Part shown: positions 7,499 to 15,195 of the stretch, piece after piece
Layout of the letters: the number at the start of each line of letters is the position of its first letter
How positions within the stretch are numbered: the stretch's first letter is position 1
Assembly (NCBI GenBank): GCA_016191845.1
Contig: JACPVF010000014.1
Coordinates: 23,454 to 87,453 of the forward strand
Origin: Chloroflexota bacterium
GTDB lineage: Bacteria > Chloroflexota > Anaerolineae > Anaerolineales > Villigracilaceae
Reading direction: 5' to 3'
DNA length: 64,000 nucleotides
Translations under genes and position numbers: made by a program
Notes under the pieces: generated by a model
Databases searched by the model: none
What the model saw: the letters and a program-made list of their open reading frames with translations, nothing else
Told to the model about the DNA's origin: nothing

Positions 7499-8194
7499 CT
7501 ACGGTTTGGACTCCGAACTACGGTACGATTTGGGCGCTCTCTTTCCAGAGGATATCTCCGACAGGGACGGGTTCAGGGATTCTTCTGCGTGGGACAGGGG
7601 GCCAAATTCGAGTTGCAGTTCCCGCAGGATGCGGTGGCGCCAGTCATAAAAGGTGGAGGGCGCCATCAACAACACCCCGTCCGCGCCGTACCCGAACTTG
7701 CGTCCCAGGAACTCCTCCAGGGTCTCGGCGGAAAAGAACGGATCCCGCTGCTCCCATTCCAAAACCGCCGCGCGAATCTCGATCAGGGGGAAGCGCGCCT
7801 GCTTGCCCCGTCTCTTTTTCGGGGTGCGGAGCAGATCCTGCATCTCCTGACGGGTGTGCTCTTTCTCCAATTCGGGCACCGACTTCGGATGAGGATTCAG
7901 ATCGATATCGAGGACCCTGAATAGCAAGTGCCTGTGCTTTTCATTTAAAAGAAGGGAAGGATCGACTGCATCCGCATATTCCCGCAGCAATCGGTAGATG
8001 CAATACGTGTGACGGGCGCCGCGAATCACCAGAATCAAGGTCCCCGTCAGGAACAGCACCAGGGCAACCAAAGCCGCCTCGGATCCATAGTGATTCCAAA
8101 AATATCGGTAGAACCAGGTCAGGGCAATCGCCAGGAGAGCAAGGAGCAGGAGCAGCGCCAGGCCATGCCCGCCTGCTCGTTTCAAATCGTTCAC
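7499..8194 (-). CDS. Two-TM membrane protein of unknown function
   Basis: 231 aa. Two transmembrane helices at about residues 10-30 and 40-60 precede a basic soluble domain of about 165 residues containing KTPKKRRGKQ-like charged stretches and APSTFYDWRHRILRELQLEF, which could be a helix-turn-helix-like DNA-binding segment. It is the first leftward gene of the element, divergent from the excisionase side. No family recognised. Confidence 0.6.
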   Translation of the reverse strand: MNDLKRAGGHGLALLLLLALLAIALTWFYRYFWNHYGSEAALVALVLFLTGTLILVIRGARHTYCIYRLLREYADAVDPSLLLNEKHRHLLFRVLDIDLNPHPKSVPELEKEHTRQEMQDLLRTPKKRRGKQARFPLIEIRAAVLEWEQRDPFFSAETLEEFLGRKFGYGADGVLLMAPSTFYDWRHRILRELQLEFGPLSHAEESLNPSLSEISSGKRAPKSYRSSESKP

Positions 8195-8439
8195 GAACCA
8201 ATCCTCTAGGGTGGGAATAATGGGCTGGTGATTTTAAGAGCGGGGAAGGGGATGGTAAAGGGATGAATGTCCCGAATGGGACGGACTCTCTTCGGCAGAT
8301 TTTGTGACAGTTCACGAGAATTGCTTTCGGAATCTACCAATCGTGTGCACAGCGTCCATTCGTCACTGCAATATTTTCGGAGGGAATTTCGGACTTCAAT
8401 CCGTAGGGAAACCGAAGTCCGGGATGCTACAAGTTGGTC
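8195..8439. other. Divergent non-coding region with an inverted repeat
   Basis: Between the leftward two-TM gene and the first rightward gene. It contains an 8-bp inverted repeat, CGGACTTC (8390-8397) / GAAGTCCG (8414-8421), a possible operator or short transcript hairpin. No gene is apparent. Confidence 0.35.
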
Positions 8440-8679
8440 ATGAAGATCCCACAACGAAAGCACGTCCCGTCCGCCTCTGAATCGGCCCCCATCCACTCCA
8501 ACACCCATGGCGACTTGAATCCACCCAATCCAACAGATGCAGATCGGATTGCATTAAACAACATGTTCAAGGCCATCGCGGAGTATGGGAGGAGAGTCCG
8601 CTTGCACCGCCAGTCGAAAGGGACTTTGCCGGTCACGGAAACTCCGCAGGTTGATGAAGGATCATCTACCGGAAAGTGA
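8440..8679 (+). CDS. Hypothetical protein (79 aa)
   Basis: ATG 8440 reads MKIPQRKHVPSASESAPIHS, polar N-terminus then a helical segment ADRIALNNMFKAIAEYGRRV. No clear ribosome-binding site and no recognised domain. Kept because it is on the same strand as the following element genes; may be spurious. Confidence 0.35.
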   Translation: MKIPQRKHVPSASESAPIHSNTHGDLNPPNPTDADRIALNNMFKAIAEYGRRVRLHRQSKGTLPVTETPQVDEGSSTGK

Positions 8680-8754
8680 CAACCTTCCTTCTGGAAATGA
8701 AGACTTAACCACCTGTAAGATCCGATTCATCGGTCTTCCCCCTTCTTGCAAAGG

Positions 8755-8760
8755 TATAAT
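8755..8760 (+). promoter_or_regulatory. -10 element upstream of the excisionase-like gene
   Basis: TATAAT lies 18 nt before the start of the HTH gene, with AGGAGAT between them. No good -35 is visible at 17 nt spacing. Confidence 0.4.
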
Positions 8761-8778
8761 TTCCCCAGGAGATAATGC

Positions 8779-8988
8779 ATGGCAAATGATGAATGGTTGA
8801 CCATCCAGCAGGCCGCACAATTAAGCGGGTATCACCCCGAGTATTTGCGCATTATCGTCCGGGCGGGGAAATTGGACGCTCACAAGTTCGGATCCGTGTG
8901 GGCGATCAACAAGAAATCCCTGTTGTCCTATCTGCAGGCGGCTGAAAAGTCGTCGGATGGGCGGCAGGGGCCCAAACTCGTCAAGTAA
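8779..8988 (+). CDS. Excisionase-like helix-turn-helix DNA-binding protein
   Basis: 69 aa: MANDEWLTIQQAAQLSGYHP then EYLRIIVRAGKLDAHKFGSVWAI. The pattern 'LTIQQAA...YLRxxVRxGKLxAxKxGxxW' is that of MerR/Xis-type HTH_17 proteins. Start is set by CAGGAGATAATGC. As a recombination directionality factor it could steer the nearby serine recombinases toward excision, or it may be a transcription factor. Confidence 0.7.
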   Translation: MANDEWLTIQQAAQLSGYHPEYLRIIVRAGKLDAHKFGSVWAINKKSLLSYLQAAEKSSDGRQGPKLVK

Positions 8989-9145
8989 ACGGTTTTTGAC
9001 CCATCCCTGGATGTCCTTGCTTTAAATATATTTTATTAGTAAAATGTATTTATACTGAATAACGGGCGTATACCGTGCTGCCACACAATACACGCCCTGA
9101 CCCAACCCACCGGCATAGGCGGTAGGCGGGCTGTTCGTATTATAG

Positions 9146-9200
9146 CCCGAGCAGACGCCCTGGTGGGATTCCATCGGGGCGTCCTGCTTTCCGTCTCGGG
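9146..9200 (+). promoter_or_regulatory. Extended hairpin in the leader of the 87-aa gene
   Basis: Outer arms CCCGAG/CTCGGG enclose a second long complementary pair, AGCAGACGCCCTGG-like against CATCGGGGCGTCCTGCT. It lies 30 nt upstream of the gene at 9231. It could be a structured 5' leader or an inverted-repeat site for a DNA-binding protein. Confidence 0.4.
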
Positions 9201-9230
9201 AAGGGGGAGGCCCACACAAGGAGACCGTCC

Positions 9231-9494
9231 ATGAAGGTTCAATTTGTAGATCGCCAATCCACTTCCCCTGCACTTTTGGATCGGGCAGCGACGCTCGAAA
9301 CCCTTTCCGCCTTTCGACGGGAATGGGAGACGGTGGCGGAAGGAGACAGCCTCCTCGATGTCTGCGCCTCGGTCGGGCTGGTGCTTTTCGATCTCACCAC
9401 CCGCCTGAGCCTGAGCCCGCAGGAGCAGGCGCATGTCCTTGGCGATCCGCTCCTTTTTGATGCCCAGCGAAAGGTGAACGGAAATTCCATCTGA
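9231..9494 (+). CDS. Hypothetical protein (87 aa)
   Basis: ATG 9231 follows AAGGAGACCGTCC. The product begins MKVQFVDRQSTSPALLDRAA and looks helical, acidic and soluble, without recognised motifs. It precedes the serine recombinases by 85 nt on the same strand, so it may be a small accessory or regulatory protein of the integration module; this is inference. Confidence 0.55.
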   Translation: MKVQFVDRQSTSPALLDRAATLETLSAFRREWETVAEGDSLLDVCASVGLVLFDLTTRLSLSPQEQAHVLGDPLLFDAQRKVNGNSI

Positions 9495-9579
9495 TACGGA
9501 CTCTGGCGGGCCGGGCGGGCCCCGGCCCGAACCAAGAGAGCCGACCCGGGAACAAGACAGAAAACAAAGGATTGAAACA

Positions 9580-11283
9580 ATGGCAAAGAGAGCCGTGATC
9601 TACGTTCGAACTTCCTCCGAACAACAAGGGGAAAAGAGCAGTCCTGCCGAGCAGGAGGCAGATTGCCGCTGGTTTGCAGAAAGACAGGGCCTGGTCGTTG
9701 TAAACGTGTATCGCGACATCGAACGATATCGTGTCGGAAAAAAATGGGTGGAACCGTCCGGCGTACGGTATGACCGTCCCGGATTAACGGCGATGCTGCG
9801 GGATGCCGCCGATGATCAATTTGATGTCATTCTTGCCTGGCGGGAGGATCGTTTGTATCGCGGCATGCGTGCCATGCTCCTGGTATTGGAAACAATCCAG
9901 CAACACAACCTTACCATCCTGCTTGCCCAGGAGACGTTCGACCCTGCCTTGGCCCCGCTCAAAGCCTGGCTGGCGCAGGTGGAATTGGAGAACATCAAGG
10001 AACGCATGACCATGGGGGTCAAGGCACGCCTCAAGGCCGGCAAGGCGAATTCGGGACAGGATCGGTATGGCTACCGCCGGGTAGGGGAGCGCATTGAAGT
10101 GGTCCCGGAAGAAGCAGAATGGGTACGGCAGATTTTTGCCTGGTACAACGAACGTATTCCCTTCAAGGAAATGCGCCAACGGTTGATTGCAGCAAATGCT
10201 CCTCAGAAGATTGCTACAAAACCGCGAAAGATCACCTGGGCAATCAGCAGTATTTTAGGCATCCTGCAAGGAGCCGAAGAATATGCAATGGGCAAGAAGT
10301 TCCAAAGTAGGGAAGGGGATCGGTTCGAAATGGATATTAAGCCAATTTTGGACGTTCAAACATATCAAGAGTATTTGCGGGTCAAACCAAAGCCGCCAGT
10401 GCCGGCACCGGCAAGCATCAAACAATATGCCCTAATTCAAGGCTTGCTTTATTGCGCTTGTGAGTATCGATGGCAACCTCGCGGTACGACCAGCCATTAT
10501 CGAATGCCCGATGGGAATTGGTTGAAAAGGCGGACTATCAAAGGCGTCTATTTTTGTCCATGCAAACATGAAGAAATCCGCTCCCCGGAATGTCCTCGTA
10601 CCATCCCGCGAATCGATGCAGATCGTGAAGTTTGGAGACAGGTTTGCAACGCCATAAATCATCCTGAAATTCTATTGGATAGAGCCCGGGATTTGGTTGC
10701 TGAACTCATGAACGAAGTAGGCAACCAAGATGTAAATCGTGAACATATCCAAAAGGAATTGGAGAACCTTTTTTTGAATAGGCAATGGATTATCACCCAG
10801 GCTCGCATTGGCAACATTTCAGAAGATGAAATGGAACGCACACTCAATGCATACTCCCAGCAGGAGGTGGATCTGAAAAGCGAATTATCTGCCATGCAAA
10901 AAAGAATCGATGAACAGCTGTTGGTGGACTGGGAAGCCAAAGTGATGGAATTTCTTGCTGACTTACAGGTTGGTATCCAGGCATTGAGTGATATGTCTGT
11001 GAACGAAGAGGAGTGGGTTAAATCGTTTGAACTGAAAAAACATATCGTTCAATTGCTGGTGGAGAGGGTAACGATTGATATTAACCGGCAGTTGACCGTG
11101 ACCATCCATTTGGACCTGATGGAATTGCTTGAAGAAAGTCTGAAGAAAAGCGGGGGTTCTGGCTCCTCAGGCTCATGGCCTGCCAGTGGCCGCCCTGCAA
11201 AATCGGATTCTCATCGCAAGCCGGCAATGTTTGCCGGTCGAGCAAGATACATATCGATTAGCACAATTTGGAATAACAAATAA
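9580..11283 (+). CDS. Large serine recombinase 1
   Basis: 567 aa. The N-terminal resolvase domain starts AKRAVIYVRTSSEQQGEKSS with the catalytic Ser12 in YVRTS and conserved downstream WREDRLYRGMRAM and ERMTMGVKARLKAGK. A recombinase domain (GYRR...QIFAWYNE), a partly degenerate zinc-ribbon region (CACEYRW ... CPCKHEEIRSPECPR) and a long coiled-coil (about 400-480) follow, the usual layout of phage/ICE integrases. RBS AAAGGA is upstream. It is clearly paralogous to the next gene, 15 nt downstream. The C-terminal tail is Ser/Gly-rich. Confidence 0.92.
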   Translation: MAKRAVIYVRTSSEQQGEKSSPAEQEADCRWFAERQGLVVVNVYRDIERYRVGKKWVEPSGVRYDRPGLTAMLRDAADDQFDVILAWREDRLYRGMRAMLLVLETIQQHNLTILLAQETFDPALAPLKAWLAQVELENIKERMTMGVKARLKAGKANSGQDRYGYRRVGERIEVVPEEAEWVRQIFAWYNERIPFKEMRQRLIAANAPQKIATKPRKITWAISSILGILQGAEEYAMGKKFQSREGDRFEMDIKPILDVQTYQEYLRVKPKPPVPAPASIKQYALIQGLLYCACEYRWQPRGTTSHYRMPDGNWLKRRTIKGVYFCPCKHEEIRSPECPRTIPRIDADREVWRQVCNAINHPEILLDRARDLVAELMNEVGNQDVNREHIQKELENLFLNRQWIITQARIGNISEDEMERTLNAYSQQEVDLKSELSAMQKRIDEQLLVDWEAKVMEFLADLQVGIQALSDMSVNEEEWVKSFELKKHIVQLLVERVTIDINRQLTVTIHLDLMELLEESLKKSGGSGSSGSWPASGRPAKSDSHRKPAMFAGRARYISISTIWNNK

Positions 11284-11298
11284 TCTGAGGAGACAACA

Positions 11299-12927
11299 AT
11301 GAATAACCGTGCGGTCATTTACGTTCGTACCTCGTCCGAACATCAAGGAGAAAAATCAAGCCCGACCGAACAGGAGGCGGATTGCCGGCAATTGGCGGCG
11401 GATAAGGGTTTGGTGATTGTCAATGTCTATCGTGACATTGAGAAGTATCGTGTACGGACCAAATTAGTCGAACCTTCTGGTACACGTTCTGATCGTCCCG
11501 GGTTGCTTGATATGTTGAGTGCTGCTGCGCGAAATGAGTTCGATATCATCCTGGCTTGGCGTGAAGACAGACTTTATCGCGGAATGCGTGCCATGCTACT
11601 TGTATTGGAAACAATTCAAGAGCACAAGGTGACAGTCATGCTAGCTAGAGAAACCTTTGACCCCAAAATTGCCCCCTTACGCGCGTGGGTGGCTCAAATG
11701 GAATTGGATGGCATGAAAGAGCGAATGACGATGGGTGTGAAAGCTCGTTTAAAATCAGGAAAGGCAAATACGGGACAGGACCGTTATGGTTATCAGCGTA
11801 TTGACGACCATATTGTGATAGTCGAGGAAGAGGCATATTGGGTTCGGAAGATATTTGAGTGGTATCTTAATGGTTGTCGTCTCATGGAAATTCGTGATCG
11901 ATTGATTGCCGGTGGCGCACCCCAAAAAGGGAGCAGCATTCCAAGAAAGATCCATTGGGCCCGATCCAGTATTCAGGCAATTCTTAAATCAGCAAAGGAA
12001 TATGCATATGGATTGAAAATTCAGTCCAGAAAAGGGGAACTTTTTGAAATACCGGTGGATCCAATTATCGATGTTACAACTTTTGAGAGTTTCACAGAAT
12101 TGAGAACTCGGAAGAAAACTTATCCTGCGCGTCGTGTACACCACGATTACCTGCTTGGTGGAATACTCAAATGTGAATGTGGCAATAAGTGGGGCGCAAG
12201 AACTCAAAAGACCAGAAAGAATCGGAAAGGTGTGCTGGTCGAGCGAAAAACATTAACGGGCGTTTACTATTGTCGTCAGAATCACAAAGACCTTGTTTCG
12301 CCCGATTGTCCAAGACATATTGGTGCCAAGAAGGCTGATGAAGAAGCCTGGGGGAAGATTTGTCGCGCTCTCGACAAGCCTGAATACCTGCTTTCACAAG
12401 CAATAAGTTTAGTTAATCAACTTCGTGCCAATGCATCTAATCTTCATGAAGAAAGAGACAGAATCGAAAAACAGCTTCAGAGGATCAATCATGACCGCCA
12501 ATGGGTAATTACACAAGCAAGAGAGGGAAAATTTACAAACAATGATATGGAACAACAATTGGCAACTTTGACGTTGCAGGAGATCAGCTATAAGCACAAC
12601 CTGTCTGCATTGGGTCAGACAATAAACATCAACGCGCTCGATAACTGGGAAGAGAAATTTGAGGAGTACCTTGCGGATTTACAAGCCGGCGTCGTGGAGT
12701 TAAAAGAATCCGCTCCTCAAAATGAAGAGGAGCGGCATAGATTGTTCTTACTTAAAAAGCAGGTTGTGGATACCTTGGTTGAGGAAGTAAAGATCAAAAG
12801 AAACCGAGAACTTGAAGTTGTGATGCGTTTAGATTTACTAAAGATCCTCGATCAAGATGCAGGTTTAGAGAACCTTACCCCTGCGGCATATTCCAGGCGG
12901 GGCGAAATTTATACCCGTAAACGATAA
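11299..12927 (+). CDS. Large serine recombinase 2
   Basis: 542 aa; starts after CTGAGGAGACAACA. The catalytic Ser12 lies in YVRTSSEHQGEKSS, and the zinc ribbon is complete (CECGNKW ... YYCRQNHKDLVSPDCPRH), followed by a coiled coil. It matches recombinase 1 strongly in the catalytic domain but less in the DNA-binding parts, so the two may recognise different half-sites or act as a pair. The gene is visibly more A+T-rich than the host genes. Its last ~17 codons overlap the 3' end of the oppositely oriented DUF35 gene. Confidence 0.92.
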   Translation: MNNRAVIYVRTSSEHQGEKSSPTEQEADCRQLAADKGLVIVNVYRDIEKYRVRTKLVEPSGTRSDRPGLLDMLSAAARNEFDIILAWREDRLYRGMRAMLLVLETIQEHKVTVMLARETFDPKIAPLRAWVAQMELDGMKERMTMGVKARLKSGKANTGQDRYGYQRIDDHIVIVEEEAYWVRKIFEWYLNGCRLMEIRDRLIAGGAPQKGSSIPRKIHWARSSIQAILKSAKEYAYGLKIQSRKGELFEIPVDPIIDVTTFESFTELRTRKKTYPARRVHHDYLLGGILKCECGNKWGARTQKTRKNRKGVLVERKTLTGVYYCRQNHKDLVSPDCPRHIGAKKADEEAWGKICRALDKPEYLLSQAISLVNQLRANASNLHEERDRIEKQLQRINHDRQWVITQAREGKFTNNDMEQQLATLTLQEISYKHNLSALGQTININALDNWEEKFEEYLADLQAGVVELKESAPQNEEERHRLFLLKKQVVDTLVEEVKIKRNRELEVVMRLDLLKILDQDAGLENLTPAAYSRRGEIYTRKR

Positions 12928-13285
12928 GCCCTCTCTCATCGCCATCATTACGCATCTTGCGAGTGACCATTTCCACAGGCATGCCAATCTCGACGGGCTG
13001 TTCGCCCAGGTCGGTCAGTTGGGCAGTGATCATGGGGCCCTCTTCGAGCTTTACCAGAGCCACGGTGTAGGGAGCATTGCTGTCGAATCCGCTTGGGGCC
13101 TCGTAAATAGTAGTGTAGGAAAAGACCTCGCCCTTACCGCTAAAGGTGTACAGGGTCTTGGCTTCGTCGCCACAGTTTGGGCAAACGTCACGCGGGGGGA
13201 AGATCTTGGCATCACAGTGCGGGCAGACCTCCCCAACCAAACCATATCGTTGTTGTTTGAGACGCCAGTGGCGCGGAATTTCCAT
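12875..13285 (-). CDS. DUF35/OB-fold Zn-ribbon acyl-CoA-associated protein
   Basis: 136 aa. An N-terminal rubredoxin-like zinc ribbon has CPHC (21-24) and CPNC (35-38); an OB-fold follows (GEVFSYTTIYEAP, VALVKLEEG, GLIVYGYKFRP). In archaea such proteins bridge thiolase and HMG-CoA synthase so that acetoacetyl-CoA is passed on (established for the archaeal complex). The thiolase-like and HMG-CoA synthase genes of this window lie 9-12 kb away, so it probably belongs to the same pathway. The C-terminus ends AWNMPQG beyond the conserved GYKFRP, possibly supplied by the integrated element. Confidence 0.82.
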   Translation of the reverse strand: MEIPRHWRLKQQRYGLVGEVCPHCDAKIFPPRDVCPNCGDEAKTLYTFSGKGEVFSYTTIYEAPSGFDSNAPYTVALVKLEEGPMITAQLTDLGEQPVEIGMPVEMVTRKMRNDGDERGLIVYGYKFRPAWNMPQG

Positions 13286-13594
13286 GGAATATCTCCTTTT
13301 TTCTTTCGTCTGAGCGTATTCTATCCTTCCCCACTATCAAGAACTATCAGGAAGGCAAAAAACGAACTGCAAAAAACTATCAGGCGGAGGGATGTTGCCT
13401 CGACCAAAACGGAAGGCCAGGCCTATTAGATGAAACAGGTGCAAAATCCAGGAGGAGGACTAGACAATCGACAAATCACCCAATCGGTTGTCTAAACATT
13501 CATGACATTATACAGAGTTGTAATGAATTTCGAAATGTTGTACAACAATATTTGACAATTGGATATCGCCTACCTACTTAATTAAGGAGGCCAC
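13286..13594. promoter_or_regulatory. Divergent control region between DUF35 and hdrC
   Basis: No gene is seen. Two exact palindromes adjoin, ATTTCGAAAT (13527-13536) and TGTTGTACAACA (13536-13547), with a further near-inverted pair GACAATCG/CGGTTGTC around 13463-13492. These could be repressor sites for the hdr-mvh operon. A TTGACA occurs at 13552-13557 but no well-placed -10, so I do not assign the promoter. AAGGAGG precedes the hdrC start. Confidence 0.45.
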
Positions 13595-14191
13595 ATGCAG
13601 ACTCTGGATCAGGAGCGCGCCTCAGCGCCCCCCAAGCAGATCGAGGACCTCTCCCTGCTTGGTGAAGTCTCTCACCGAACCGCGGGCGTCTCGCGGCTGG
13701 AGATGTGCATCCAATGCGGATGCTGCGGCGGGTCCTGTCCTTCTGAAGCGGACATGGACCACACGCCGCGCATGTTATTCGCCATGCTCCGGGCAGGCAT
13801 GCGTCATGCCGCGCTGATGAGCAACACACCATGGATCTGCGTCTCCTGCTACCACTGTGTGGTGCGCTGTCCACAGAACGTGCACATCGCCGACGTGATG
13901 TACACCCTAAAAAGTATGGCCATCGAAGCCAAGCTCTACCAGGACTCGACTGCGCCCGACTTCTCACAGACCTTTGTAGACATGGTCGAGGAGTACGGAC
14001 GCAGTTTTGAATTGGGGTTGGCCACACGACATTACCTCAAGCACTTCCCACTACGGTTGCCCAACATGGCACCCATGGGCATTGGCATGTTGAGCAAGCA
14101 ACGCATGAGTATCATGCCTACGCGCATCAAGGGGATTGCCCAACTGAAGGCCATCCTCAAGCGGGCCAAGGAAGTGGAGGCGTCTTCATGA
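13595..14191 (+). CDS. hdrC: Heterodisulfide reductase subunit C-like protein
   Basis: 198 aa. Two 4Fe-4S motifs, CIQCGCCGGSC (about residue 38) and CVSCYHCVVRC (about residue 82), are followed by a helical C-terminus, as in HdrC. It relays electrons from HdrA to the HdrB catalytic site. First gene of hdrCBA-mvhDGA, coupled to hdrB by an ATGA overlap; strong RBS AAGGAGG. Confidence 0.9.
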   Translation: MQTLDQERASAPPKQIEDLSLLGEVSHRTAGVSRLEMCIQCGCCGGSCPSEADMDHTPRMLFAMLRAGMRHAALMSNTPWICVSCYHCVVRCPQNVHIADVMYTLKSMAIEAKLYQDSTAPDFSQTFVDMVEEYGRSFELGLATRHYLKHFPLRLPNMAPMGIGMLSKQRMSIMPTRIKGIAQLKAILKRAKEVEASS

Positions 14192-15195
14192 ACAAGTACA
14201 TCCTCTACCCTGGCTGCTCAATGGAGTCCAGCGCCCGCGCCTACTACGACTCGCTCAAGGCCATCACCGACATCATCGGCCTGGACCTGCAGGAGATCGA
14301 GGACTGGAATTGCTGCGGCGCGACCGAATATCTCGGCATCAAGTTGACCCCCGCCTACGCATTGATCTCGCGCAATCTGGCGCTGGCCGCCCAACAGGCG
14401 GATGGCACACGGACGGTGGTCGCGCCATGTTCGGCCTGCTACCTTAACCTGGCCAAGGCGGACTACTACATGCAGGAACAGCCCGTGCTCGGACAGCACG
14501 TCAACGAGGCGTTGGCGGCGGGCGGACTCTCCTACACGCCTGGTTCACTCGACATCCGCCACCTGCTCGACGTGCTGGTCTATGACGTGGGGCTGGATAC
14601 CATTAAAAGCAAGGTGGTCCGCCCGCTGACGGGTCTGCGCGTGGCGCCCTACCTGGGCTGCATGGTGCCGCGTCCCGATTACGAGCATCGCTGGTCAGAC
14701 TACGAATATCCCGTGGAACTGGACCTGCTGCTCAACGCCCTCGGCGCAGAAGTGATCGAATTCCCGCTCAAAACCGAATGCTGTGGCGGGCACATGACAC
14801 AGATCAGCCCCGACACAGCCTTCGAGTTGATCCGTCGCCTGGTCTCCGCCGCCGATGCACATCAAGCCGACCTGATGGCCACACTCTGCCCGATGTGCCA
14901 GATGAATCTGGATGCCTACCAGAGCGAGACCAACAAATATTTCGGCACCAGTTTTCGCATGCCTGTCATCTTCTTTACCCAGTTGATGGGTCTGGCCTTT
15001 GGGCTGGAAGCCAAAGACCTGGGCTTCGGGCTGGAGTTGGTCAGCGCGCGCAATGCGCTGGCGAAGATCGGCATCGAGCATCCCGCGGAAGTCCCTGCAG
15101 GAACGGCCCGTCCCAAGAAAGACGGCAGCCTGCCGATGCCCGCTCCCCTGCCGCCGCGCAACATGCCTGCCGAGAAGGGCAAGGTGGTGAAATGA
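14188..15195 (+). CDS. hdrB: Heterodisulfide reductase subunit B-like protein
   Basis: 335 aa, both CCG domains complete: GCSME ... WNCCGATEY ... CSACYLN and GCMVPRP ... ECCGGHM ... CPMCQMN. In methanogens these cysteines hold two non-cubane 4Fe-4S clusters that reduce CoM-S-S-CoB. The intact motifs suggest a working disulfide or thiol-type reduction site, but the acceptor in a bacterium lacking CoM/CoB is unknown. The last ~40 residues are a Pro-rich tail. Confidence 0.9.
   Translation: MNKYILYPGCSMESSARAYYDSLKAITDIIGLDLQEIEDWNCCGATEYLGIKLTPAYALISRNLALAAQQADGTRTVVAPCSACYLNLAKADYYMQEQPVLGQHVNEALAAGGLSYTPGSLDIRHLLDVLVYDVGLDTIKSKVVRPLTGLRVAPYLGCMVPRPDYEHRWSDYEYPVELDLLLNALGAEVIEFPLKTECCGGHMTQISPDTAFELIRRLVSAADAHQADLMATLCPMCQMNLDAYQSETNKYFGTSFRMPVIFFTQLMGLAFGLEAKDLGFGLELVSARNALAKIGIEHPAEVPAGTARPKKDGSLPMPAPLPPRNMPAEKGKVVK

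Larger units (their letters stand above)
1..12900. mobile_element. Right-hand part of an integrated plasmid-like element (boundary approximate)
   Basis: ParA/ParB-like partition genes, a DnaA-domain-I/replication protein pair, an excisionase-like HTH gene and two large serine recombinases are clustered here, directly beside ordinary host metabolism genes. The recombinases sit at the extreme right and overlap the host DUF35 gene by 53 nt, the usual position of a phage or ICE integrase next to its attachment site. The left end lies outside the window. I see no relaxase, coupling protein or phage structural genes in this part, so whether it is an ICE, integrated plasmid or phage-plasmid cannot be decided. 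The right boundary near 12,880-12,930 is inferred. Confidence 0.65.

Noticed and set aside
8206..8508. 100-codon open frame on the minus strand in the divergent spacer
   Set aside because: No ribosome-binding site, low-complexity start, overlaps the probable control region and an opposing ORF.
11200..11250. Hairpin-like GCAAGCCGGCAATGTTTGCCGG near the end of recombinase 1 as a terminator
   Set aside because: It is inside the coding frame, has no T-run and the second recombinase follows after 15 nt with its own ribosome-binding site.
14778..15191. Longer HdrA start within hdrB
   Set aside because: The extension is out-of-frame hdrB sequence; ATG 15192 gives the normal HdrA length and an ATGA overlap.
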